DNA from: Symbiodinium natans
Lineage: Eukaryota; Sar; Dinophyceae; Suessiales; Symbiodiniaceae
DNA length: 64,000 bases
Direction: 5' to 3'
Assembly (NCBI GenBank): GCA_905221605.1
Contig: CAJNDS010002687.1
Coordinates: 250,001 to 314,000 of the forward strand
The notes beneath the pieces were generated by a model. The model was not told where the DNA came from. It ran no database searches and saw nothing but the letters and a program-made list of their open reading frames with translations. Positions 44,201 to 56,390 of the stretch are shown here, in pieces; positions within the stretch are counted from its first letter, which is position 1, and each line of letters opens with the position of its first letter. A program made the position numbers and the translations under genes.

Positions 44201-47075
44201 GTGATGGGGCCATTGGGCTCGGTGCAGGTCCGTTTTGTAATGTAGACGAATGTAGAAAGAATCACAGATGAATGTAACCAAGGACTTGGGAGGTTTGTAG
44301 GATTCCTCACCCGCATAGCCAGGTGATGATGAAAATGGCGCTTCTCAGGACTGGCGAGCAGATTGCAAGCCCTCCATAGTACAAGTTTCGGGTTTTTCTC
44401 GTTTTTCTGGCAAGCCACCGAAGGGAGGGGGGCCTCCTGGCCACTTTGGATGACCTCTTGGCTAGCAAAGCTTTCGTGGTTGGTCAGTCCAAGAATTGGA
44501 TAGCTTCAAAACTACGGTGTAGCTTCCATACTGCAATTGATATGAGCCGGCCAGTCACTGAACGGTGTGCACACCGGATCGACTTGTTCATGGAGACTCG
44601 TACATCAAGACTAAGCATGTGATGTCGGGTTCGACTGCGTGCCATGCCAGGAGACTCGAAAGCCTGCAACTCAAAGGGGATAAGATCGAAGGACATTGAA
44701 GGTTGGAATGGGGGCGTGGAGCCTTGTGTGCAAGTGCAAGAGGTCAGAGTATTCTTGCAGAAGGCCACGTGTGCATGAAAAACAATCAGAACAGCGCCTG
44801 AAGTGACTGAACTGTAGACTGTATATGCTCAGCATGGTCAAACCGTCCTTGCCCAGGCAAAGCCCCATCCCTCAGTGCAGATCCGGCTGCTGCAGACAAT
44901 GTCGGGCTACTTGCTCAGCATCTGATCTTTCACGTTAGCCTGTTGGTCGCGTGCCCTGTGGCGGTGGTCTCTCGTCTTGTGTGCCGTATGTGCACTCTGC
45001 TGCAACATGCAGGCGGTCATTGTCAAGTCCCGTCATGCTCTCCCTCTGCGATGTTTCACCATGATCCACCCTAAACCCTCAGAACAACCCTTGCGTGGTG
45101 AACATGTGGTGAACACGTGGTGACCACGTGGTGAACACGCGGTGAACGTGTGGTGGCGCCGAGTTGTGTGGGTCCGAGGTGCACCGCAGTTTGTGTCCTG
45201 CTCAGTGACACGGAGATCGCCCGGGAGCCCAGGGCTGCTTTTGGAGCATTTGAAACGTCTCCACCCAGAAAATCCGAAAAGAGATCCTCGTCGAAAGGTC
45301 CCCGAAGCTGAGGTGTGTGCGAATGCCGGCGACTCGCGGGCTGTCCTCTGTCGCGAGGGACAAGCTGCATCGGCCTTGGCACAGCTCGGACACTGCCTGC
45401 GCTCGATGGAGATTCCAAGCCAACTCGTTTCACGAGCCCGAGCCCAGCGTGTCTCAAGGTCGAACTCTCACAGGACCACAAGCCGAACGAAGCCAGGGAG
45501 CGGGAACGCTGGCGCCCCAGACCGGGAGAGGCGGACAGAGAGTGTCTATGTGAGAGTCCACGACTCTCTCTCGACGATGACACGCGCCTCCATTTGGCTC
45601 CATGTGCCTCCACTGCCCACTGCTGGTGGTCCAGGCATCGAAGCTGCCGGTGGCCGCATCGAGGAGATCCCTGTGGGAGCTAGGGTTCAGGTCTCAATCA
45701 GAAGAAACGAAGACTTCCTCGCGCTTTTCTCGGCGGCCACTGCTCCTCACTGAGGTTCACTACCGTGTCAACGGTAACCTGAACCTCTCACGTTCCATCG
45801 GGGACCTCGAGTACAAGTCCGGCTCCAAGTTGACCTTCAATGCATCCTGACCCGCTGTGGCCAATGCCAGCTTGCTTTGGCCAGATGCTGATGAAGTCGG
45901 ACAAGTATGAAAAGTCAGTGCCAAGGAAGCAGCCGACCATGGGTCATGAGCGACAGATGATCTGCTCCACGCCTCATACCCAGGCATCTTCATACTTCGG
46001 TTCTTTTTGTATAAACATCCCAAGCCAGTTGCGGCCTGAAGCCGCTAGCTTGAGCTTAGGCCTGACATCGTCAAGATGCCGCTGAGCAAGGCAGGGCTTG
46101 CATGAGAATGTTCAAGGTCCACTTGCAGCGCTGGCAGAGAGTGCTGGCGTTCATAGGTGGTGCGTGAGTATTGATTTGTGATGCTGGCTGGGCCACGTAC
46201 CCAGTAGAATCCAGCAGACTCGGCCCGAGAGGAGGACGATTTCATTGTCATTGCATGCGATGGAGTGCTGCACCCAGCCACGAGTCGCTTGCATCCTTCC
46301 CATCGACCCTGACGTGGGGATGAGGGGTCGCCCATGTGCATTTAGCATCCCTTTGTTTCCTCCGAGCCTGGTCTTGCACCGTCATTAGTGCCATGGTGTG
46401 TCCAGAGTGATTCGTAGTCTACTTCAGCATATGGTGCTCCGCAGTGCTTCACAGCACTTCCTTGCAATCGTCAAGTGCTGCGGGGGGTTTGCAGAAGCTC
46501 TCCATCCGTGCGAAGGTGTGGGACGTGAAGACCAATCCCGATGTCTGCAGTTTCGTGTTTAAGCGGTTGACTGCTGGGGAGGACGTGTGCCTGTCATTGC
46601 CTGTCCCAAGTTCATGCCTTGAGGGTGGAGGTCGACACAAGCGATAACTTGCTCCCAAATTTCTGGTCAGAGGACATCGTGCCGGTGATCGAAGCATTGC
46701 TGAACGACTGCATTGCTGAGGATCCGAAAAAGGCGGAACTCCTGTCGCAGTTATCCTCGAACCCGTGTGCACATCCCTTTAAGATACAGTAGGAAGCCCT
46801 CCATAGGCCCTCTATAGAGATACAGACTTTTGAGGACGAGGACTTCACGAAGTCCTGAATTTCGAAGCCACTCTTCCCTTGCTTTCAGAACTGCTGGGTC
46901 GTCGAGTTAGGTGATTCTGGGTTGTACTGTAGCTACTAGCGGCATGCTGGAGTGAGTTTGTGTCTCTCCTGAAGCTCCCGCCCTTGGACTAGACATGACC
47001 TTTCCTGTCTTGCAGACACATGGCCTTGGTGGTGACAACATGACCTGCGCCGTTACCTCAGCAGTGCAGGGATGA
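38260..47075 (+). CDS. PP2C/PPM-family Ser/Thr protein phosphatase (PPM1G-like), many exons
   Basis: Start MGSYLPKP, like the myristoylation-type start of PPM1G. Exons in order: to 39058 (VREDAH, LFGVFDGHGGAEV, metal-binding Asp); 39192-39235 (VAAFCKQYLPDEV); 39591-39635 (QLRKRLADGARLG); 39921-40001 (ALISSFHAMDEMLRSPEHER); Ser/acidic inserts near 40210-40247, 40355-40389 and 40765 (EEKDDGKK); 45179 (CTAVCVLLSDTE); 45313-45363 (NAGDSRAVLCREG); 45459-45507 (LSQDHKPNEARERE); 45635-45672 (IEAAGGRIEEIP); 45755 to about 45817 (RVNGNLNLSRSIGD); to 45970 (ERQMICST); 46060-46085 (PDIVKMPL); 46214-46263 (DDFIVIACDG); 46516-46584 (VWDVKTNPDV); 46673-46735 (VIEALLNDCIA); 47016-47075 (GLGGDNMTCAV, stop). 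All catalytic Asp and Gly motifs are present, so an active Mn/Mg phosphatase is expected. GC and GA donors are frequent. The acidic insert splits the domain as in PPM1G. Confidence 0.88.
39093..39165 (+). repeat. Telomere-like TTTAGGG cluster in a PP2C intron
   Basis: About eight TTTAGGG-type units lie within the 133-bp intron between 39058 and 39192; the intron consists almost wholly of this repeat. Confidence 0.9.
40598..40712 (-). repeat. (CCCTAAA)16 interstitial telomere-like array
   Basis: Sixteen nearly perfect CCCTAAA copies (one CCCTCAA) lie between two PP2C exons. This is one of the most uniform arrays in the window. Confidence 0.95.
40800..45170 (+). other. About 4.4-kb PP2C intron full of simple repeats
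   Basis: No PP2C exon is recognisable between the acidic segment (about 40775) and the exon at 45179. The interval holds GC-rich CGT/CCG drift (41170-41330), a CT run (about 41338-41370), degenerate CCCTAAA and TTTAGGG (41400-41900 and 42775-43655), a GA run (42173-42206), an AT-rich TATACA stretch (42490-42560) and an 11-bp GTGGTGAACAC tandem repeat (45098-45152). Frames at 43843-44031 and 44484-44868 are open but match nothing known. Confidence 0.75.
42775..43655 (+). repeat. Long degenerate TTTAGGG field
   Basis: Nearly 0.9 kb consists of TTTAGGG units with many substitutions and small indels (TTTCGGG, TTGAGGG, TTTTAGGG). It is the oldest-looking telomere-like block here. Confidence 0.9.
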
Positions 47076-47464
47076 TGCGGGCTTTAGTGAGGAAGCGAGA
47101 TACATCCGGGTCCAAAGTGCCTGTCTTGCGACGCAATGAATGCCAAGATGATCGTGCGGCTCGACAGCCACAAGGACAAGCTGTGACTTGCAGTAAGTTA
47201 TTCTAAACAGTTTACGGTGAGGAGATAGACAAGCTCCCTGCCTGCTCTCTAGAGCTGTAAACGAATTGTGCGCAAGCAGCGCGCGGCGCTTGGCCCAAAA
47301 GGATACTCCGCTGTGCAAGCAGAAGTATGAGCTTTGGAGAGTACAACAACCTGTATCACTAGTGAGCATGCCAATGAACCCTTCGCGTCGCTGCAGTGAA
47401 GATTTCCTTGCGGCACTCCATGCTCTCGTCGTTCCGAAATCATTCTTGCTTTCTTTGGTGGTTC

Positions 47465-47497
47465 TGAAGATCCTAAACCCTAAACCCTAAACCCTAA
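47465..47497 (-). repeat. Short CCCTAAA run downstream of PP2C
   Basis: About four CCCTAAA units, 390 bp after the PP2C stop. 47500-52500 contains no gene I can name. Frames at 48712-49527 (Ser/Pro/Arg-rich) and 51736-51251 (minus, 161 codons) are open without family features. Confidence 0.8.
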
Positions 47498-48551
47498 GAT
47501 TGAAGGCCCCGATATTCTCCTTTTGGGGGCTTGGCTCCGAGAGAGGTTGTGCAAACCGAAGGGGTCCAAGTTAAGTGAAGCACCTGGCCAGGGGGCCGTG
47601 GAAGTTCTTGCCTGGCTAGTGTCTGCTGAAGGGTGCACAGCCTGGAGATTTTGATTTTTTTGTTTTTGTTTTTTCTGAACTTGCCGGCCGATCGCGCGCC
47701 TTTCGTTGGCTGAGTTGGGGAGCCTGTACTGCAGCCAAGCTTTGTGGACATAGAGGCTAGAGGCTGTGTGAGCATTGTGCCCATTCTCAGCAGCGTGCTC
47801 ATCAGCAGTAGCAGCAGTCATTCTGTGCACACTCCACCACTTGTAGTGTTAGAGACGCTTTGTCCAGTCAACAGACACAGTATCTTCGCAGCCGCAAAGA
47901 CAGCAGTGCGCAAGTTGGAGTGGATGCTGCCCTGCACATCTCTCTATTGGATGTAGTTAGGTGCAAGGGGCATTCATGAGCGGCCGCTGGTGCCTGTTTG
48001 CTTGGCATGGCTTTGCTTGATGCCCATCGCTCAGCTCCATCGGGCCCGTCTATGCTCAGCCTCCGCCACCTAGATCTACCTACGCAGCCTTCCCAGTCTG
48101 CCATCCAGCCCCTTCAACCAAGCCCTTCCCCCTGCCAACCAGCCTGCAGATTTGGCCGCTTGCCGGCCTATGCTGCAAAATCCCTGTCTGAACGAGCCAT
48201 CTTTGAAAAACAGGCTCTTTCCGTAAATCTGACTACAAGACATTTGGTTGAAGGGTTTAGGATGGCTTAGGATTGAACATCTGACTACCCCCCACAAGTA
48301 CCTTTAGCAGGGGTTCTGGCTCAGCCAAGTTCTTGTCTTAGGGTTGGCGGCACATGTTGTAGAACCCCCTCCCCTCGATGTGCTTATTCAAAGGCTTGTC
48401 GCAACCACTGTGGCTTGTGTGTAGTTTTGCGATGTTGTGTGTTCTGTGTGCTCTTCGCAGAAGTTCACTGTTCAGTCATGCTCAGTTGTGCAGCACACCG
48501 TCAGTCCATCTGATCAGCATCAAGCCCTTTCAATCCAATCCCACTGCATTT

Positions 48552-48586
48552 TGTGGGTCCTGGCGACAAGCCAGTCCAGGACCCAC
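48552..48586. other. 11-bp perfect inverted repeat (hairpin)
   Basis: GTGGGTCCTGG and CCAGGACCCAC are separated by about 12 bases and would form a GC-rich stem-loop. The surroundings are C-rich with CCAAGCCCTTTC repeated on both sides (near 48110, 48525 and 48600). Confidence 0.6.
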
Positions 48587-50552
48587 AGACTGCCCAACCA
48601 AGCCCTTTCAAGGTCCACAACTTCTGGGTCCCAAAATGCAGCCTTGCCAGCCTAGCATCCAGCCCCCCTAAAGGCTTAAAGGGCCCTCATGCGTGAGCCC
48701 ACCTCTCCGCCGTGACAACAAGCGCCCTCGCCGTCTCTATGCTTTGCACACTGCGCCTCCCCCCCCCCCCCCCCAAAAAAAAAAGGAAAGAAAAAAACAC
48801 AGCCCATGATGGCATGGCTGGCCCAATGTTGGCCGTGCAGAAGCTCTGTTTTGAGAATCAAGGCCGCGTGCTACCCATGCAGGTGTTGACCATTTCTTTC
48901 CACAACTTTATCTCACGTGTTTCACTAACGTTGCATCTCCCGTCAATCTCGGGAACAGATAGCTGCAACATGCTGCAGCAGGGACCTGCAAAACGAGCAC
49001 ACCGCAGCAATGCACCATGCCTTGGGCAGTTAATTAGCATAGGCCCTTATTTCCAATCTGCGACATGTAGAATTCATACGACACAGTGTCCCGGTTCGCT
49101 GCGCCATGGGCGGTGCTCAAGCCTCCCGGTTTCCGGCCTCCACCGCTCGTGCACGTCCTCCAGCCCACCCCGAGCCCACCCCGAGCCCACCCCGAGCCCT
49201 CGGCAAGCGCACCGGCCGACGACGGTGAAGACGGCAAAATCGCAGCCGCAGCGTGCCAAAAAGCATGCGACCCTGCAAAAAGACCGAGAGAGTCAATGGC
49301 ATGGCGGCGGCAACGTGGGGAGAATGCTGGCGACCAGCTCAATCATCCTCCCACAGACCATTCTGAACCCTGAAATGGTGGCGGCAGAGCGTCTGTGGAG
49401 GCGCGAGGTGATCGGCCTGATGGCATGGCGCCAGGTGCCGCCAAGCCTCATTTCTGTCGAAATGCTTGCATGGCATGCTGCCAGCTGGACAACGACAGCT
49501 GGCGACTGGCAGCGTGCGATCATGTAAGGATTCCGGGTCTCGCTGACCCCTGCAGAGCTCTTGAGATCCTTCCATTGCTGCCGGAGTGAGATTCAGATGC
49601 AGACCATGTTGTCTCCTGACAACGAGAAGCGTTTCGTCCCAAGGCACGCTGCGTGAGTGTGGCTTGAGAGAAGCGCATGGCTCCAGACTGTCAGGGATTG
49701 TTCCTGTCGCAGCACGATCTCTTTGTGGAGCAGACTTTTGATCAGGCCTCTTGCAAAAAGGGTGGGCCGTCATTGTTTGCATCTGCCGCTTGGAAGAAGC
49801 TTGCGAGCGCACCTTGCAAGGAGGTCAGCAGTCAGCAGCATGCTGGTTCTAAAAAGTCTCGCAAGGGACGCGGAAGAAGTGCCCCAGGGGTGCCAGACTA
49901 AGGTAGACGGTTGTGCTTGCGTCACATCGGCAGGTGTGAGCAAGCCTTGTGCGGATACGGGGGGGGGGTGCATGTCTGCACATGGTCTCTTGTGACTGAC
50001 ACGTGTGAGACCACCATGGCGGGGCCGGCGAAAGGTATTTCATGTCAATGTTACTGTTGGTAGTTTGTCATAAGCAGTGTGGACAGGACTTCGCGATTGG
50101 GCCCAGACAGGTATTGAGACACGCCAGATACAGTTGTTCGTCTAGACGGGTAGAATTCTGTTCTGACTGTTTCCCTTATTGTTCATAAGTGATTTTTTGT
50201 AACATGCTTCAATCGCTCACAAGCTCAGGGCCACACGTAAGCGAAGCATAAGCATGCTCATGTGTAGCATGATCTGATTTCTATGTGCGATGCTCTTCTC
50301 TGTCGTCCTTGGCATTTTTGGCATGCTCAGGACCGCTCTCATCAAAATGTGCCTTCCTTTCGTTTTCGCCACATTGTTTTGGCCAGGAACGTATTGTCAT
50401 CATGATTGTATGCAGTGGACAGTGGACAGTGGACAACATGCTGAAGCTTGACCTTTGGTATAACCTGAATACGATGCCCCAGGCGGAAGCACGGGCCTTC
50501 ACCAGTTGTGTTTAGTGGTTTCAGTCAAATGTTAAGATACAGCCGCCTAGTC

Positions 50553-50715
50553 ATCCAGCAATGCAGTCGCAACAACCGGTGCTGCAAGCTGTGCCGCAGC
50601 AAGGGCAGGGCAGCTGCAGCAACCCGCTCAACCGCAGCCAGCTAGTGCAGCACTGCAGTCGCAACAACAGGTGCCGCGACCTGTGCAGCAGCAAGGGAAG
50701 GGCAGCCACAACGAC
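50553..50715 (+). repeat. Gln-codon-rich direct repeat
   Basis: A segment of about 65 bp starting GCAGTCGCAACAAC occurs at about 50562 and again at about 50653. In one frame it would encode MQSQQPVLQAVPQQGQGS-like peptide, in another SQQQVPRPVQQQGKGS, so a Gln-rich exon is possible. No flanking domain is seen. Confidence 0.45.
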
Positions 50716-51899
50716 CCCATCAGCAAAATAGCATGGGTGTGGGCATGCGTGTTTTCGTGCAAAGGTGCAATATACGAAAGGTGTAGGTTTAAGAGGATCA
50801 TATTTTACCAACAAAAAGGACGAGTATATACATCCTTTCAGCCACTGCTACAGCACATTATTCCACTATGGAATCAGACATGACACCCAACAAAAGCTTG
50901 TGTTTACGTACTTGCAAAGAATATTGCAATTCAGAAGTGACAGCTGCAGAGCTACGCGCACTCCAATTATGTGGTTCAAGGCATAATGGGATGACGATGC
51001 CAGAAAACTTAAGCCCTGAAAGCAGCGAGTTCCCTGAAGTGAATACGCCAAATCGTGGTTGGGAAGACATAAGGTAGAGGTTCCTTGTGGCGATGGGGGC
51101 ACCAGCATGTCTCCAAACATGGGCATCCCTACTCTCTCCCAGGTCGCCAAAGTCGTCGGCAGTCCTCCAGCTTCTCAGGTTACGGCTGCGGAAAGTGAGA
51201 AGGTTTAGGCTTTTGGATTTGGGGTTCAGGGTTCAGGGTATGAACAAGAATCAGAACAAAAGCATGTCAAGCATCTTCGTGGAGGCAGCTCGATTTGCCT
51301 TCAACGGCGACGAAGGCCGACTGCCTCTGCAACGCCCACGTGTCGGCTTTTGGCTCGCAAGCTCTCTCTTCTCATTCTCATTTTTGTGCAGCCTGCTCTT
51401 TTGTGGTTTGAGTTTATCTCTGGCGATTCGATCCACTCTTTGGGTCTGTTGAACTCGGGCTCTGAATGTTGTGGAATTGAGATGGCCTCGTGCTGAATCA
51501 TGCCTCTTTGAGTACCTAACTGAAGTCAGGAACCTAACCTCAAAGCGAATGTGGCAGCACCAGAGAGTTTCGGCTTTGGCATTGAAAAATTTTTCCATGT
51601 GCAACTTGGTTACTGACTGTTGTTGGTAGTCCACTATTCTATCGTACCCTGTGAGAATGCCTCGACCCTTAGGCATGCACCTGGACAGGCACAGATCCGG
51701 GCAGCATACCTTCGAAAAGTTAAGGCCGCTTGTCATGCTGCAGTGCTGGTGAGGAGGGGGTAAGGCTGCTTGGCTCCTGGTGCATTCGACCTTCGACCTC
51801 TAGTTTGTGTCAAACTTTACCCAGCAGCAGACTTGCAGCAAGGCAGTCGTATGTTTATCCTGTCTGTTTCGTTTGTCCGATGTGCCTAACCAGCACCCC

Positions 51900-51975
51900 C
51901 AAAGCCCTGAATCCCCAATCCCCAAAACCCTAAAGCCCTATACCCAAAACCCTAAAGCCCTATACCCTGAAAGCC
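51900..51975 (-). repeat. Degenerate CCCTAAA-like cluster
   Basis: CCCTAAAGCCCTATACC and related units, with a separate 22-base poly-G at 52064-52086. Confidence 0.7.
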
Positions 51976-52729
51976 ACAGATCCTAAGTCTGACGGTGTTA
52001 TGGTGTGTTACGTCGCGGATCTGGAAGGTGCTGCATCCTGATGTTGCCGGCAAGTCTGCAGAGGCGGGGGGGGGGGGGGGGGGGGATGCTTTAGGATTCC
52101 ACGCCTCTTGAACGATTCAATTTCAGACAGGCTCCTGACACAGGGTTCTAGGAGACGTGTTCACGTTGGGAAGCTTGCTTCCATGCACACTATGTCTGCT
52201 GCTAGCTGCAGCTGCAGCCTACTCGAGTCATTAGTCTCAGTTTGAACACTCACAAGTGTTGCGAACCTGATAGGAGCGGTTCCGCCAGCTGAAAGAAGTC
52301 GGCAGCTCATTCGCTCGAACACGTGAATCAGCTGCAATCCGTCTGCTCGAGCACATTCTCATGTTGCAAGAATGGCATTTTTTGTTTTCCTTTCTCCTGC
52401 TCTCTCAGAGACACACGAACCTACACGACCTTCCGATTGCCGGGAATTCTCGAGAGGTCTTGCACACACTTCATGACATGACGATGCAACCACAGGTTGT
52501 CAGGAACTGCATGAGTGCCCAGACTTGCTGATCTTGTGTGATCAAGCCATTCGCAAGGGAATAGCGGAGTAGTTGTCGAGGGGACCTGCTTTTGGACTGG
52601 TTGAGCTTATGTTGGCCCGTTGCCTGTACTGTTCTTTATGGCTCGGGCTTTGGCGGAGCATGAGTCTAGTATTGATCAGTGCCTTTGCATGTTTTTCGGG
52701 GTCGGGTCTGCGCACGTCTACACTGCTAG

Positions 52730-53560
52730 CCTGCTCTCGCGCCAAGGACTACGAACATGCAATGGAGCAGATGAAGAAGGCGAGCCCTGCTTGCCTGCGG
52801 CGATGCCCTTGCTGCGCCTGCTGCGCTGACCAGGGCGCCATCCAAGGCCACAATGCACAACGCTGTGCTCTCAGAACAACGTCGGGAGTGAGCATCGCGA
52901 AGTGCAACACGAGAGTCACGAGATGAAGAGATCAGGGGGAGTTAGGTTCCTGACTCTTAAGGTCACGGCAGTCAGCCAGAACATCCATTTGCCGGAGCCA
53001 CAAAGCACGGAGCTTCATGAAAGTCGGAATTCGACGCTTGCCTGCGCCAAGTACCATCCACCTCACCACCACTCTTACCAACATCGCTATCCGCACCAAC
53101 ATCACCAACATCACCAACACCATCAGCGCCATTGGGCCCGATGCTCAGGTACAGCATTGGAAGCACAGTGGGCTCACAAAACACCTTTCAAAGCACTGGA
53201 TCGGCAAGGACCCTCATTCGAACTCTGGCTCGGCGAATGATCACGGACCACTGCACAGGCCCGCGGCGGAGCGGTAGCGGTGACCTGGTGTTTGGCAGGT
53301 TGAAGGGAACTCGCAGAGCCCGTAATTCAATTTTCACGCCTCGGTCAACGCACATATGCAGGGGCGCCGCAAGCCACATAAAGGCCCTCTCACTGGGGGG
53401 ATGGACAGGGTGACAAGGCCGAAAAGGTTGCGGATCTGAATAAGACCGCGTTGAAGTTATACTGCCAGATCATTAAAAACAAAGACCAAGCATCGCATCA
53501 TGCTGCAATGAACGGGCACACAGCCATCACGCTGGCTTTCAGTAGCTATAGATGCAACAT
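52730..53560 (+). CDS. Possible TPR-like exons
   Basis: After AG at 52745-52746 a short exon would read DYEHAMEQMKK, with a GC donor. At 53409-53560 a frame reads GDKAEKVADLNKTALKLYCQ, then KNKDQASHHAAMNGHTAITL. Helical, charged sequences of this type occur in tetratricopeptide co-chaperones, and the second segment has an ankyrin-like HAAMNGHTAI. The link between the segments is inference; no complete repeat can be aligned by eye. A His-rich stretch at 53060-53130 (CACCAAC repeats) lies between them. Confidence 0.25.
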
Positions 53561-54256
53561 TGAAAACAACACAGTGGCGTTTTGTGTACCGAACGGAAGC
53601 GCCCGGCTGCAGAGACAGGACGTCGGCCGGATAGGGCACCTGACCGCACCTGTCCACAATGGTGTCCATGGTCGTTTTTTCTTCCCTTCTTTCCTTCCCC
53701 GGTGTGATCTTGTGAGGTGCACCTCGAAGAATGAGTGCTATAGTGCACAATGTTAAGCAGCGATGCTAGATCGGGTAGTTTTGCCGCTCATTGCAAGATT
53801 GCGCAACGTGGCGTTTGCTGCAGCTGGCGTGGGCGCCTCAGTTTGGTCAAGCCAGCGTTGTGTTTTGGTATGAGTGATGTTCAGGACTTGGAAGAGCCTG
53901 CATGCAATGCAAGCTTAGACATGTCGGACCACGACAAACATAACGGAAGCCTGATGCTTGCGCAGCGTGTTGTCACTTGTCGCAGAGTTTGCAACGGTCC
54001 ACAGCTGTGGGACACTAGCGGGTTGGTTTGTCAATTGTGTTGGCATCGACGTCCGTTTTGGCCAAGGTATTTGGCCTTGCCATCTATGCCTTGTCGCCCT
54101 CTCCAAATTATGCCATGGCTCCTGGCTTTCCCACCCAGGACGACTGCACCTTGTTGACAACAGGGTGTCATGGTGGCTTAGGGTTCATGCCATGCTTACC
54201 CTTCTTTAAAGGGTTCCGAGGTATGGGCCCTTGGGTTGCATATGGTTTTGAGGGCT

Positions 54257-54755
54257 AACGCTACGCGACCCGCCTCGGCCTGCTCCCGAGGTGAGACGGG
54301 ACCGACGTTGGGGGGGGAGGTGGGGAGGCGGCACCTAGCGTCTGCACACACAAAAAAAGGACGTGAGGCAGTGAGGCTCTGACCTATGGCCGGTGAGGAG
54401 AAACTGAAAAGCCAAAACAAAGGTGGGTGGGGGGGGGGGGGGGGTGGGGGGGGGGGGGGGGGGGGTGGGGGGGGGTGGGGGGGGGGTGGGGGGGGGTGGG
54501 GGGGGGGTGGGGGGGGGTGGGGGGGGGGGGGGGGGGGGGGGGGGTGGGGGGGGGGGGGGGGGTTGGGGGGGTTGGGGGGGGTGGGGGGGGGGTTGGGCGA
54601 AGGGGGGGGAGGGTGTCAGATTCTAAAGCTGGACCCCAGCTGCCCTGTCCGCTTTCAGATCCCGGTCGCCACGGAGGGGTACCCATTCCAGGCAAAAAAG
54701 GGGGCCGTGCCTGTTCTGACAACCTAGACACCCTCGGCCCGAGGCCTCGGCGGAT
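54257..54755 (+). mobile_element. Dispersed repeat, copy B
   Basis: It shares with copy A (35989-36465) the opening 24 bp, a long central poly-G/T tract (54423-54608), GGGGTACCCATTCC, and the end CTGTTCTGACAACCTAGACAC followed by CGGCCCGAGGCCTCGGCGGA. A fragment with GGGGGGTACCCATTCCGGGC also occurs near 2117-2140. It is an uncharacterised non-coding family. Confidence 0.65.
54423..54608 (+). repeat. 186-bp poly-G tract with T interruptions
   Basis: Almost pure G with single T spaced by 5-20 bases. All open frames (poly-Gly, poly-Pro) are artefacts. Such a run can form G-quadruplexes. Confidence 0.92.
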
Positions 54756-56212
54756 AATAAGGGTCCCCATTCAGGGCCGATATCAAGGGACCATGTAACT
54801 GCCCCAAGGCCCTAAGACAGGACTCGCGGAGGAATGCGGAAGAGGAGGTGCCTCCGATGCTTGCAACGAAGCATGTGGCTGACCAGCCTCCATGCCAACG
54901 CCAGCTTTCATTGTCGCGTCCCAGAGAGCCAATGAGTGCGTTAGATGTTGACACGTGCTTCGTCTTCAACGCAGGCGGCAAAGGATTCCAAGTCAAGTTC
55001 AAGGACGCTTCGTTTGCATGAGTACTGTCCTGTCGTTGCGGCCGTGAAAGAAGCTCGTCATGCCCTTTTCCAGCTAGAGGGTGCGTGGCTGACATGACTT
55101 CGCGGGCTTGCAGGACTACGGAACGAGGCACGACCGTGTTTGCTTTGCCGGTGGTTTGATTCATGACGATGCGGTATAAGGAGTATATCTTCAGGGGGCA
55201 CCGTTTCAGCTGTCTGATGGGAGGCCCCGTCAAGATTTCTGACTCGATTGCGTCAATCTGTACACAGCTAGCGGTGCATGGCAAGTTGTGTAATGCTCGC
55301 AGCTTCAGAATGATCGCCAACACTGGTGTGGAATCCGGTCGCACGGGCTTATCTCCGCCGATGTCAAGAAACCACAAAACCCTTCCGTGAGAACGATGAC
55401 GGAAAAATCATAAGCCGCGTTCGCGAAACAGCCAGGGCCCACATCCTACGATCATCCAACAATGGGCCCCTGACCCGATCGTAAACACACTGGCCGGGGG
55501 TTGGGTTTGGGTTTTGTTAGGGCTGAGGGGGTTAGGGTTCCGGGCTCTTTCATGATTTGTCCCGTGCTTCGCGATCAGGGTCCCAGTGTTTTCCGATCAC
55601 GGCCCTCCTTTGTCAGCCTCCATTGTTTTGACGAATGTTTGTTTCGATGTTATCTGGTGCGGCGGCAGTAGCGTCACCGAGATCCTGCAAAGCACGGCAA
55701 CAAGTGCAGCTGATTACGGTCAGCCGAAGACCCATGCTCAAGAGGTCACAGGGTGGCAGGACATGTCCTGTTAAGTGCCAGCCTAATGGAACATGCCGTT
55801 TCCTCTGGGATTATCAGGAGTCACAGGTCCAACTCCGTCCTATGCTAGGGAAGACGCACGCTTGGAATTCCAAAGTTGCCAACTTTCAAAGCTGCTTTGC
55901 AGGAGCAGCACCGTTTATCCGGACTAAGTCGGACTACTACAAGAGCCGTTTGACAAGAAGCTCTGTGCGTGTTAGAGGCCGGTGCACTTACTAACGGATG
56001 TAGCAGCGAGCCTTGATGAGGGCTCATTCCCGCTTGCATAGCTGCCAGATGGTGACTGCTACATATCGCCATCAGAAGCTGCGAAGAGCTCCGATCTTGA
56101 CCGGCTTCAGCAAGGAGCATCCCTTCACCTTGCTGTTTCTCTGAGGCCGCGAGCGACGCGAAGGCATGCAGTATGCAGCCAGGGCCCAATTGGGAGGGCC
56201 AATTTTTTTTTG

Positions 56213-56214
<2 letters not shown>

Positions 56215-56243
<29 letters not shown>

Positions 56244-56390
56244 GGGGGGGGGGGGTTTTTTTTTTTTTTTTTTTGTCGATTTTCTTGGGAAAACCTCCAT
56301 TTCCTCTATATGTTCATAGGATTTGGTCCATTTTCTTTGTTCTTCCTAGGAAACCTCCATTCCAACTATATTTTAATAGGAAAGCGTTCC
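56215..56390 (+). repeat. T/G homopolymer runs and inverted-repeat arm 1
   Basis: Runs of TG, T, G and T (56212-56275) lead into a segment of about 115 bp (56271-56386) holding two copies of GGAAACCTCCATT. This segment recurs in reverse complement at 58658-58777. Confidence 0.75.

Noticed and set aside
45071-45613. Minus-strand 180-codon frame
   Set aside because: It is the antisense shadow of PP2C exons that carry clear catalytic motifs on the plus strand.
51251-51736. Minus-strand 161-codon frame
   Set aside because: Moderately protein-like but with no family motif and no partner exon; a competing plus-strand frame overlaps. Not supported strongly enough to annotate.
54386-54798. Poly-Gly and poly-Pro proteins
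   Set aside because: Artefacts of the poly-G tract.
54724-55377. Minus-strand 217-codon frame
   Set aside because: It runs into the end of dispersed repeat copy B and shows no domain; a plus-strand frame over the same bases is equally open. Length alone is not enough.
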